In this document: positions 36,062 through 43,842 of the stretch, piece by piece
Layout: each line of letters starts with the position of its first letter
Position numbering within the stretch: the stretch's first letter is position 1
Assembly: GCA_947476185.1 (NCBI GenBank)
Contig: CANJPX010000009.1
Coordinates: forward strand, 1 to 64,000
Length of the DNA stretch: 64,000 nucleotides
Reading direction: 5' to 3'
From: Bacteroidota bacterium
GTDB taxonomy: Bacteria > Bacteroidota > Bacteroidia > 2-12-FULL-35-15
Position numbers and translations under genes: made by a program
The notes under the pieces: generated by a model
Told to the model about the DNA's origin: nothing
The model's database searches: none
The model's input: only the letters and a program-made list of their open reading frames with translations

Positions 36062-37332
36062 TGGGATCTACAGTAGTCATAATAATTACCTTACTCGCTT
36101 CCGCATTTTTTTCGGGACTGGAAATTGCGTTCATTACTTCCAATAAGTTACGGATAGAACTTGAAAATAAACAAGGAAGTCTTTCAGCTAAAATTTTAGC
36201 TCACTTCAATAAATACCCATCACGTTATTTGGGAACCATGTTATTAGGCAATAACATTGCTTTGGTGATTTTCGGTATTAAAATGGATAAGAGTTTGGAA
36301 GATGTGCTGGTGAATTATATTTCACACGATAATAAAATTCTGATCCTTCTGATCTCTACTTTTCTTTCTACTTTATTAATCCTGGTAACAGCTGAATTTT
36401 TGCCAAAAAATCTATTCAGAATAAATCCTAACAGAACCCTGACTTTATTTTCTTTCCCGCTTACTATCGTTTACGGATTATTATATCCTATCGTGATGAT
36501 CACAATTGGTTTTTCGGAATTCATTCTAAAAAAAATATTCCGGTTGAAAATTGAAAAAGCAAATGCTGCCTTTACCATGATCGATCTCGATAATTATGTG
36601 AGAGAAGGTACCGCCACTACGATGGAAAAAAAGGCAGAGATGGATCATGAAATACAGATCTTCCAAAATGCATTGGATTTTTCAAGTGTGAAAGCAAGAG
36701 AATGTATGGTCCCCCGTACAGAAATTATTGCTTTAGATGTAAATGAAAGTATCGAAACACTGAAGCAGAAATTTGTTCAAACACGTTTGTCTAAAATTTT
36801 AATTTTTGCAGAAAGCATCGATAATATTATAGGTTACGTATACTCAAAAGAACTTTTTAAAAATCCGCTGAGTGTAAAAAGTATTTTATTGCCGGTAAGT
36901 ATTGTGCCCGAATCAATGGCGGCAAGTGAAGTTTTGACAGTTTTTATTCAGCAACATAAAAGTATTGCTGTTGTAGTTGACGAATTTGGTGGAACATCCG
37001 GCATGCTTACTATGGAAGATGTGATGGAAGAAATTTTTGGTGAAATAGAAGATGAGCATGATAAAGAAGAAATGGTTGAAAAACGTATCTCTGAAAACGA
37101 ATATATTTTTTCCGCACGCTTAGAAACCGATTATGTAAACAATAAGTATAATCTCGATCTACCCATTCTGGATAATGTTGAAACCTTGAGCGGATTGATC
37201 ATGCATTTTCATGAAAGTATTCCTCGTTTTCAGGAGGAAATCAGAATCGAAAACTTCTTATTTACCATCATTGCTGTTACCAGAACACGCATAGAACAGG
37301 TAAATTTAAAGATTTTAAATTCAAATAGCTGA
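36061..37332 (+). CDS. CNNM/CorC (hemolysin C-like) membrane protein with CBS domains
   Basis: The 423-residue product has a GTG start. An N-terminal DUF21/CNNM membrane domain (four segments in residues 1-150) is followed by two CBS motifs (VKARECMVPRTEIIALD near 215 and SIAVVVDEFGGTSGMLTMEDVMEEIFGEIEDE near 300) and a CorC_HlyC domain (residues about 345-420). These proteins transport or regulate magnesium and cobalt, or control membrane protein turnover; the exact substrate cannot be set here. Its start shares a base with the stop of the small membrane protein, so it is part of the coaX-lptC operon. Confidence 0.92.
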   Translation: MGSTVVIIITLLASAFFSGLEIAFITSNKLRIELENKQGSLSAKILAHFNKYPSRYLGTMLLGNNIALVIFGIKMDKSLEDVLVNYISHDNKILILLISTFLSTLLILVTAEFLPKNLFRINPNRTLTLFSFPLTIVYGLLYPIVMITIGFSEFILKKIFRLKIEKANAAFTMIDLDNYVREGTATTMEKKAEMDHEIQIFQNALDFSSVKARECMVPRTEIIALDVNESIETLKQKFVQTRLSKILIFAESIDNIIGYVYSKELFKNPLSVKSILLPVSIVPESMAASEVLTVFIQQHKSIAVVVDEFGGTSGMLTMEDVMEEIFGEIEDEHDKEEMVEKRISENEYIFSARLETDYVNNKYNLDLPILDNVETLSGLIMHFHESIPRFQEEIRIENFLFTIIAVTRTRIEQVNLKILNSNS

Positions 37333-37395
37333 TAATCAATAAGTTCTGTTTGCAAACCTTTTCTCGAAAAACTTTTAAGGTTTCGCTAAGAATCT

Positions 37396-37403
37396 TATAT
37401 TTG
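37396..37403 (+). promoter_or_regulatory. Promoter -7 element TATATTTG for ppiD
   Basis: TATATTTG matches TAnnTTTG and lies 71 bp before the ATG at 37475, giving ppiD its own promoter besides read-through from the operon. Confidence 0.55.
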
Positions 37404-37474
37404 CAACCCTATTAATTTGTTCCAAATGGCAATTGGTCAATAGGTAATCAAACAAAAAAATAAAATAAATATAT

Positions 37475-39670
37475 ATGAGTACTTTAGAAAGATTACGTAA
37501 ACGTTCGGGCCTTTTAGTTGGGATAGTCGGGGTAGCATTATTGGCTTTTGTATTGACAGGCTTATTTGAAAAAAACGGTTCTATCTTTGGAAACAGCGAC
37601 AAAGTGGTAGGTGAAATTGCAGGAAAATCTATTGAGATCAATGTTTTCAAAAATAAAGTTGACGAGGCTGTTGACAATCAAAAACGCAGCAGCAAAAAAT
37701 CATCTCTTTCTGTTGAAGAAACGGATGGTATTGTTCAGCAGGTTTGGAACCAGATGATCAACGAATACGTGATGGTGAAGGAATATGAGAAATTGGGAAT
37801 AGCTGTTTCTGATGATGAATTATATGACCTGATGGTAACACATCCGCATTCAGCATTGATTAGAAATATCAGTGATCCTCAAACAGGTAAGATAATTCCA
37901 ACTTTCGCTGATGCTAAGACAGGTGAGGTAAGTCCGGATAAGATCCGTGCATTTTCTCAGTCAATGACGGATGAGCAGGAGGCACAATGGTCGCAATTAG
38001 AAGATTATGTGCGTCAAATGCGTGTTATTGAAAAATACAACAACCTCGTGAAAAAAGGTTTGTATGTTACTAAATCGGCTGCTAAGCGTGAGTATTTTGC
38101 ACAAAATACGTTGTCGAACATCAAATATGTAATTAAAAATTATAAGCTTTTAGCGGATAGCACAATTAAGACTACCGAGGCTGATTTGAATGCATATTAT
38201 TCTGCACATCAAAATGCATTTAAACAAGATGCTTCCCGTTCCTTAGATTATGTAACATGGGATATCGCTCCGTCACAAGAAGATATTGATAATGCAAAGA
38301 AAGCAATGGAAGTAATTGCTATTGACTTCAGAACAGCAAAATCTTATTCAGATGATTCAACATTAATTATTGCAGAATCTGAAACACGTAATTTTGATCA
38401 GGCGTTTCATACCAAAGGTACTTTGTCTCCATCAATTGATACAGCAATGTTTACTGCTGAAACAGGAACAGTTGTAGGACCATACGAAGAAAACGGATCA
38501 TTAAAAGTTTCTAAATTATTGGTGACAAAAATGTCGGCTGATTCAGCAAAAGTTCGTCATATCCTGATTGGTTATAAGGATTCCGGTGCCTCTCCAACTG
38601 CTATTACAAAGGAACAAGCAAAAACAAAGGCGGACAGTATTTTGGCGGCACTTAAAAAAGGTGGAAAATTTGTTGATTTCGTAGAAAAATTCTCTGATGA
38701 TGGCGGTAAAAAAATGCCTCCGAATAAAAAAGAAGGAGAATATTATATGGGTAAAGGTGGTGATTACGGCTGGTTAAATGCAAAAAGTGGTTTTGTTGAA
38801 CCGTTTAAAAATGCAGGACTGGATGGTAAAAAAGGGGATCTTGTGATCGTTGAATCGCAATTTGGATATCACATCATGGAAGTGTTGGATACAAAAGGTT
38901 CTCAAAAGAAAGTTCAAGTAGGAACAATCGAGTTAAAAACTGAAGCAAGCAGTAAGACAAAACAAATGATCTTCTCTCAAGCAACTGATTTTACAATTAA
39001 GAACACTACAAATGAATTGTTTCAAAAATCTGTTACCGATCAAAAATTAAATAAGCGTGTAGCTGAAAAATTAAAAGAGAACGATAAAACAATTGCAGGT
39101 ATCGAATCACCAAAAGCCTTGATTCGTTGGGCATATGATAATAAATTGGGTACTGTTTCCGATCCTCAGGAATATGGCGACAAATACCTTGTTGCTGTGA
39201 TCACTGATGTGAGAGAAAAAGGAATTGCTCCTTTAGAGCAAGTGAAAGAAGAAGTTACTGCGAAAGTAATTCAAGAGAAAAAAGCGGAGATATTCACAAA
39301 AGAATTCGTTTCTGCGATGGCAGGGAATGTAAGCATCGAAACTATTTCTGCAAACATGAAATTACCTGTGGAGCAAGCACCAAATGTAAATTTTATGACC
39401 AACCAAATACCGGGATCTTCTAGTGAGCCTGCAGTAATGGGTGCGGTATCTGTTCAAAAAGCAAAAACAATGAGCAAACCGATCGCTGGTAAAGAAGGAG
39501 TATTTGTAATTTATGTAGATTCATCGGTTCCTGCACCTGTACTTAAAGATTATTCAGGTCCTCAAAAATCACAAATGCAAAATATTCAACCCCGTGTTGA
39601 TTATGAAGTGTTCAATGCGTTAAAAGAAAATGCAAATATCGTTGAGCACCTTACTAAATTTGGATATTAA
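37475..39670 (+). CDS. ppiD: Membrane-anchored peptidyl-prolyl isomerase, PpiD/SurA type
   Basis: The 731-residue product has one N-terminal membrane anchor (residues about 12-32, GLLVGIVGVALLAFVLTGLF), a SurA_N-like chaperone domain (residues about 40-250), one parvulin domain (AKVRHILIGYKD near 360, then GKFVDFVEKFSDDGG, GWLNAKSGFVEPF and QFGYHIMEVLD) and a C-terminal chaperone region. PpiD helps newly exported outer-membrane proteins fold in the periplasm. This fits with the OMP and lptC genes upstream. A strong terminator follows. Confidence 0.93.
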   Translation: MSTLERLRKRSGLLVGIVGVALLAFVLTGLFEKNGSIFGNSDKVVGEIAGKSIEINVFKNKVDEAVDNQKRSSKKSSLSVEETDGIVQQVWNQMINEYVMVKEYEKLGIAVSDDELYDLMVTHPHSALIRNISDPQTGKIIPTFADAKTGEVSPDKIRAFSQSMTDEQEAQWSQLEDYVRQMRVIEKYNNLVKKGLYVTKSAAKREYFAQNTLSNIKYVIKNYKLLADSTIKTTEADLNAYYSAHQNAFKQDASRSLDYVTWDIAPSQEDIDNAKKAMEVIAIDFRTAKSYSDDSTLIIAESETRNFDQAFHTKGTLSPSIDTAMFTAETGTVVGPYEENGSLKVSKLLVTKMSADSAKVRHILIGYKDSGASPTAITKEQAKTKADSILAALKKGGKFVDFVEKFSDDGGKKMPPNKKEGEYYMGKGGDYGWLNAKSGFVEPFKNAGLDGKKGDLVIVESQFGYHIMEVLDTKGSQKKVQVGTIELKTEASSKTKQMIFSQATDFTIKNTTNELFQKSVTDQKLNKRVAEKLKENDKTIAGIESPKALIRWAYDNKLGTVSDPQEYGDKYLVAVITDVREKGIAPLEQVKEEVTAKVIQEKKAEIFTKEFVSAMAGNVSIETISANMKLPVEQAPNVNFMTNQIPGSSSEPAVMGAVSVQKAKTMSKPIAGKEGVFVIYVDSSVPAPVLKDYSGPQKSQMQNIQPRVDYEVFNALKENANIVEHLTKFGY

Positions 39671-39693
39671 AAAATAGATCTATTGAAAAGAAA

Positions 39694-39725
39694 AAAAGCT
39701 CCGCAATTTTGCGGAGCTTTTTTTA
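39694..39725 (+). terminator. Strong intrinsic terminator after ppiD
   Basis: AAAAGCTCCGC (39694-39704) pairs perfectly with GCGGAGCTTTT (39711-39721) across a six-base loop, followed by T's. It ends the coaX-ppiD unit. Confidence 0.9.
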
Positions 39726-39764
39726 TGAACAGTTTATATTCTTTACTAAAATCTTTCTTAGTAC

Positions 39765-39798
39765 AATTCCCCCTTTATCAAAAAGGGCAAGGGGGATT
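39765..39798. repeat. Intergenic palindrome CCCCCTT...AAGGGGG
   Basis: CCCCCTT (39769-39775) pairs with AAGGGGG (39789-39795), extended by AATT/ATT with one bulge. It resembles a G/C-run palindrome family of Bacteroidota and differs from the metH repeats in its core. It lies in the spacer between ppiD and sulP, which has no other gene. Confidence 0.55.
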
Positions 39799-39940
39799 CC
39801 CCTTCTGAGAAAATGGCTTGTGCTTTCAATTTTCCTTTTTATCTTTTTGCTTGATCAAAATGACAGAAAAAATCAAGAAAGCATAAGTACGTAAAATAAT
39901 TAAAGAATGAGCTTTTTAATGTTTTGTTAGTATAAAAGAA

Positions 39941-41356
39941 TTAGCCTTTTGCCCACTTGCGGCTTCTGAGGATCTTGCTCATTTTTTGTTTGCGGTAAAT
40001 ATATTTCGTGGTAAAATAAATGATCAATGCAGATAAAACACCTGTAAAAAAATCCGTTGCCGGAACCATCACGGCTGTATAGATCATCATAATGAACTCG
40101 AATCGGCCTTTCTTTTCAACTTCAATAATTTCGGCAAGATTAACCATATTACTCGCTACCCAAACTAAAATACCTCCAATGCATGCCATAGGTATTAATT
40201 CTAAGTATTGTGCCAGATAGTATGCTAAAGCTAATTTAAGTATGGCTTTAAAATAGCCTGCCAAAGGAGTTTTAGCGCCGGCTTTTATACTTGTGGCGGT
40301 TCTTGCCAAAGCGCCGGTACAAGGAAATCCATTTACGATCGGAATGATGATCTGAACCCAACCTTGTCCCCATAATTCCTTATCAGGGTTAAATTTTGTA
40401 CGTTTATTATTTGCCATTTTATCTGCCATGGTCGAACACAACAAACTTTCAATTCCGGAAACAAATACTATTGCAATTACAAAATAAATAATGTTCCCTA
40501 TCAATCCTATACTCATTGTGGGGAGTGACGGGCCGGTAAAAACGAAAAAATTATTTGGGATGCTTCCATAAATATCTTTCACAAGAATAATTCCCTTTCC
40601 CGATAAAACTGTTGCCGACAATAATGTTGCAATGGAGATTGCAATTAAAGGTGCAGGAATTAATACTGAAATACGTATTAATAATTTAGTTATTGCAAAT
40701 GTTAGCAACCCTATAAATACCGACCACCAATTGATCATATGCAGATTTGATAACGATAAATATAGCTTGTGGATATATCCTGAATTTTGATCTACATCAG
40801 GACCCAAAAATTCTTTAAGATTTTTAACACCTAAAATGTCGCCTAAATTTGAAAATGCGATGGCTACTGCTATTCCGAAAGTAAAACCAATTACAATTGA
40901 ATTTGGTATACGTTTCACGTATTTGCCTATGCCCAACAATCCTAAAACGAGTAATATTATTCCGGCAATAATTGAAACGAAAACCAATAATCCTTGTGCC
41001 TGAGCAGCAGATCCTCCGCTTGCAACACCGTACTTGTAATATAAAGCTGCCACTATCGGAATAAGCGCTGCAGTGGGTCCATAAACCTGATATTTTGATC
41101 CTCCGAAAGTTCTTCCGACTGCACAAGCCAATGCGCCTGCGATGATTCCCTGTTCCGGTCGCATTCCCATGGCTATTGCAAAACCCATGGCTAAAGGGAT
41201 CGCAGTTAATGCGACAATCAGACCTGCACTAAAATCAGAATAAACACATGTTTTCCAATTTTGTTTATTAAGATCCTCCCAACGACTGTCGAAGAAAGTA
41301 AAAAACAATTGAAGTCTTCCTTTTATTGTTCTGCCTAAAATGGCTTCTTTGTTCAT
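39941..41356 (-). CDS. SulP-family anion transporter lacking STAS domain
   Basis: The 471-residue product has about 11-12 membrane segments with the SulP signature near residue 45 (DFSAGLIVALTAIPLAMGFAIAMGM) and later conserved stretches (SKYQVYGPTAAL, GFPCTGALARTATSIKAGAKTP). SulP proteins carry sulfate, bicarbonate or other anions. The C-terminal cytosolic STAS domain usual in this family is missing, because the protein ends with a basic tail shortly after the last segment (KYIYRKQKMSKILRSRKWAKG). It follows two small genes in a minus-strand unit. The substrate is not inferable. Confidence 0.92.
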   Translation of the reverse strand: MNKEAILGRTIKGRLQLFFTFFDSRWEDLNKQNWKTCVYSDFSAGLIVALTAIPLAMGFAIAMGMRPEQGIIAGALACAVGRTFGGSKYQVYGPTAALIPIVAALYYKYGVASGGSAAQAQGLLVFVSIIAGIILLVLGLLGIGKYVKRIPNSIVIGFTFGIAVAIAFSNLGDILGVKNLKEFLGPDVDQNSGYIHKLYLSLSNLHMINWWSVFIGLLTFAITKLLIRISVLIPAPLIAISIATLLSATVLSGKGIILVKDIYGSIPNNFFVFTGPSLPTMSIGLIGNIIYFVIAIVFVSGIESLLCSTMADKMANNKRTKFNPDKELWGQGWVQIIIPIVNGFPCTGALARTATSIKAGAKTPLAGYFKAILKLALAYYLAQYLELIPMACIGGILVWVASNMVNLAEIIEVEKKGRFEFIMMIYTAVMVPATDFFTGVLSALIIYFTTKYIYRKQKMSKILRSRKWAKG

Positions 41357-41362
41357 GCTCTT

Positions 41363-41590
41363 TTATTCTATTATTTTCGAATTCAATTTTATGGACTCAA
41401 GTATTTCATTGATTATTTGATCTGATTCAGAATTTTCTCCCAACATTTCAATTAGTATTTTTGAAAAATAGAGACTATATACTTCATCTGTGCTGATGTT
41501 TTCTTCATTCACATGCACAAAGCCGAACTTTCGAAGTCGATTTACAATCTGCGCAATTAGACATTCTTTTGCAGATAATTTTGCTGCCAT
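41363..41590 (-). CDS. Small hypothetical protein between methyltransferase and SulP genes
   Basis: The product has 75 residues from the ATG at 41590; an earlier ATG at 41635 would overlap the methyltransferase gene by 35 bp and adds a Lys-rich segment that looks less natural. The sequence is helical and polar (SAKECLIAQIVNRLRKFGF, VYSLYFSKILIEMLGEN). It has no membrane segment. It ends 7 bp before the sulP start and is probably co-transcribed with it and with the methyltransferase. No family is recognised. Confidence 0.5.
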   Translation of the reverse strand: MAAKLSAKECLIAQIVNRLRKFGFVHVNEENISTDEVYSLYFSKILIEMLGENSESDQIINEILESIKLNSKIIE

Positions 41591-41600
41591 GTTTTTATTT

Positions 41601-42197
41601 TTAGCTCGTTTTTTCCCAGAATAATAGTAAGCCATCTTTATAGGAAAATTTCACTTGATAGCAGGATGGTACTTCTCTTTTTGTACTCCAATATGTGGCG
41701 AGTCTAGTTCCGATGGGCGCAAGGGATAATTGATCGTAAACATGAGCATGGTATAAATTGTAAAGTTCATGACTCGTTTGTATGTTATCATCGATCTTGG
41801 CAGTCATGTCTACATTTTCATGAAAGGAATTATAAAAATAAAAGGCATCGTATTCTTTAAATTTAATGGAGGTGATATTTGCATTAATAAAATTTGTATT
41901 TTGAATACGGTGATTTCTGGAAAGTTTATTTGACAAGTCTACTAATGTTTTGCGTTGCTCTATGCCGGTGAAATTTCCTTTTGTGGAAGTAGCACCTACC
42001 AAACAAAATTTGCCTGAGCCTGAACCTATATCCAAAACTTTTGCCCCGGGTTTATCAACTAAAAATGCGGATGCTCTTTTTGCTATATCAACAGGTGTCC
42101 AATGTCTTTTTGCTAGTGTTCGTATTGTTTCCGGATAGATGGAATTAAATTCGTCATCGTCTATGTTGATACTTAATTTAAGATATTCAAAGATCAT
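41601..42197 (-). CDS. Class I SAM-dependent methyltransferase
   Basis: The 198-residue product has a Rossmann methyltransferase core with motif I VLDIGSGSGKFCLVGA near residue 56, an acidic post-I segment (FTGIEQRKTLVDLS) and INANITSIKFKEYDAFYFYNSFHENV as motif II-IV. The substrate is unknown: the short length and lack of extra domains point to a small-molecule or generic methylase. It is the first gene of a minus-strand unit with the 75-aa protein and SulP. A TAnnTTTG element lies 76 bp upstream. Confidence 0.85.
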   Translation of the reverse strand: MIFEYLKLSINIDDDEFNSIYPETIRTLAKRHWTPVDIAKRASAFLVDKPGAKVLDIGSGSGKFCLVGATSTKGNFTGIEQRKTLVDLSNKLSRNHRIQNTNFINANITSIKFKEYDAFYFYNSFHENVDMTAKIDDNIQTSHELYNLYHAHVYDQLSLAPIGTRLATYWSTKREVPSCYQVKFSYKDGLLLFWEKTS

Positions 42198-42272
42198 TTG
42201 ATTGAGTAAAATTAATTTTTGAGTAGGATTAATTTTTATTCATTTGTTATTACTAAGAAACGGTTGTGACAA

Positions 42273-42280
42273 CAAAGGTA
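42273..42280 (-). promoter_or_regulatory. Promoter -7 element TACCTTTG for the methyltransferase-SulP unit
   Basis: TACCTTTG on the minus strand gives a leader of about 70 nt before the ATG at 42197. The 255-bp divergent spacer holds this and the crp-like promoter at 42429. Confidence 0.55.
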
Positions 42281-42428
42281 AATGGAGCTTTTGGATCTTA
42301 TTTTGACTGCGATGGGTAAAAAAAGTTGATTAATGTCAATTTATTTGGATGTTGAATCTGACTTTTATATCTACCAGATAGTTGTTTTTATTACTAATAC
42401 AGGGCATTTTTAAGTTAATTATTTTCCG

Positions 42429-42436
42429 TAACTTTG
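42429..42436 (+). promoter_or_regulatory. Promoter -7 element TAACTTTG for the Crp/Fnr-like gene
   Basis: TAACTTTG lies 16 bp before the ATG at 42453. No clear TTG -33 box is present, as might be expected of an activator-dependent promoter. Confidence 0.55.
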
Positions 42437-42452
42437 TAGCATATAAATATTT

Positions 42453-43154
42453 ATGCCAGCTTCATTTCCGATAGATAAATTTCATTTCAATAGTGATTCC
42501 ATTTTAGAGGGATTACCCGAAAAGGATTTGGAGCAATTGCGATCCAAGATGATCCAATATAAATTCAAAAAGGGACAGACAATATTCAGTGAAGGAACAT
42601 TCCCTTCCGGAATTTTTTATGTTACAAAAGGTCGTGTAAAAAAATACAAAACTGATCGTGAAGGACGAGAACAAATAATTTATGTATGCAATAGTGGTGA
42701 CCTTCTTGGTTATCCCGCATTACTTAGCGAAGAGGCTTATTCCGATTCAGCTGCTGCTTTAGAAGATGCGATCCTTTCGTTTATTCCCAAAGAAGTTTTT
42801 TTAAAAGTGCTTGAAAAATCACAAGTGCTTTCCAATAGATTGTTGAAAAATCTTAGTCATGAGTTTGGTGTTTTGGAAAATAGTATTGCCAACTTTGCTC
42901 ATAAATCAGTTCGTGAGCGATTAGCGCTTAGTTTACTTATACTAAAAGAAAAATTCCGCGATAAAAATAATCCTGATGCTTCTGTAGATATAACTTTATC
43001 CCGTGAAGATCTTTCTAACCTTACCGGAACAGCTGTCGAGACACTGGTTCGGCTATTGCATACTTTTAAAGATGAAGGATTGATCGAAACAGAAGGTAGG
43101 AAGATCAGGATCTTAGATTCCAGAAAATTAGTAAAGGTTGCTAACTTTTATTAA
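42453..43154 (+). CDS. Crp/Fnr-family transcriptional regulator
   Basis: The 233-residue product has a cyclic-nucleotide-binding-like domain (residues about 25-140; KKGQTIFSEGTFPSGIFYVTKGRVKKYKTDREGREQIIYVC) and a winged-helix domain (residues about 150-230; ITLSREDLSNLTGTAVETLVRLLHTFKDEGLIETEGRKI). The effector site lacks the classical cAMP Arg-Ser signature as far as can be seen, and there is no iron-sulfur cysteine cluster as in FNR. It could respond to another ligand. It is divergent from the methyltransferase unit and convergent with ppa. Confidence 0.92.
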   Translation: MPASFPIDKFHFNSDSILEGLPEKDLEQLRSKMIQYKFKKGQTIFSEGTFPSGIFYVTKGRVKKYKTDREGREQIIYVCNSGDLLGYPALLSEEAYSDSAAALEDAILSFIPKEVFLKVLEKSQVLSNRLLKNLSHEFGVLENSIANFAHKSVRERLALSLLILKEKFRDKNNPDASVDITLSREDLSNLTGTAVETLVRLLHTFKDEGLIETEGRKIRILDSRKLVKVANFY

Positions 43155-43184
43155 ATCAAAAATGTCAGGAAAGGATTTTCTTCA

Positions 43185-43820
43185 TTATACTTTCGTTAAA
43201 ATTTCCTGCGCTTCAAATTTCATCTGATAGTCTCTCAGGCCTCTGTTTATAACTTCATATGCTTCTTCTTTTCCAAAAACATCCGTTATCTCCACAACAC
43301 GCGGTTCCATAATTGGAATATTCTTGTAGGTTAAAAAATAATGTTTCAAGCGATTAATGATCGTTTCGGGAACGTCTTTTATATCCTTGAAGGAAGAATA
43401 GATCCCGTCATCTTTAAGCACAGCAATGATCTTATCATCCGTTTCTCCTTTGTCTATCATTCTTATTCCTCCAATAGGAATTGCATGTAGCAGAATGTCT
43501 CCATGCGTGATGGTTCGTTCACAAAGCACACAAATATCCAATGGATCACCATCCCCTTTCCCAAGTATTCTGCCTAATTTTTTCGCGTCAAATTCTGCAG
43601 AAAGTTTGCCGCAATAGGTGCGTGGGATAAATCCATAGAGAGAAGGAACAACATTGGAAAATTTTTGTGGCCGGTCTACCATGAGATATCCGCTTACTTT
43701 ATCTATTTCATATTTGACGGTATCTGTTGGAACAATTTCTATGAATGCTGTCAATTCTTTCGGAACATTTGGTCCTGGATCGATTCCATGCCAAGGATGC
43801 GCTTTATAAATAGTTGTCAT
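43185..43820 (-). CDS. ppa: Inorganic pyrophosphatase
   Basis: The 211-residue product splits pyrophosphate to two phosphates with metal ions. It shows the family I signature: IEIVPTDTVKYEIDKVSGYL at the N-terminus, YGFIPRTYCG near 63, and the metal site GDGDPLDICVL near 89. It is longer than the E. coli enzyme (about 175 aa), as is typical of several Bacteroidota. It lies 22 bp after acs on the same strand. Acs makes pyrophosphate, so Ppa makes that reaction irreversible. Confidence 0.95.
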   Translation of the reverse strand: MTTIYKAHPWHGIDPGPNVPKELTAFIEIVPTDTVKYEIDKVSGYLMVDRPQKFSNVVPSLYGFIPRTYCGKLSAEFDAKKLGRILGKGDGDPLDICVLCERTITHGDILLHAIPIGGIRMIDKGETDDKIIAVLKDDGIYSSFKDIKDVPETIINRLKHYFLTYKNIPIMEPRVVEITDVFGKEEAYEVINRGLRDYQMKFEAQEILTKV

Positions 43821-43842
43821 TGATACTGATTTTTAATTTTTT

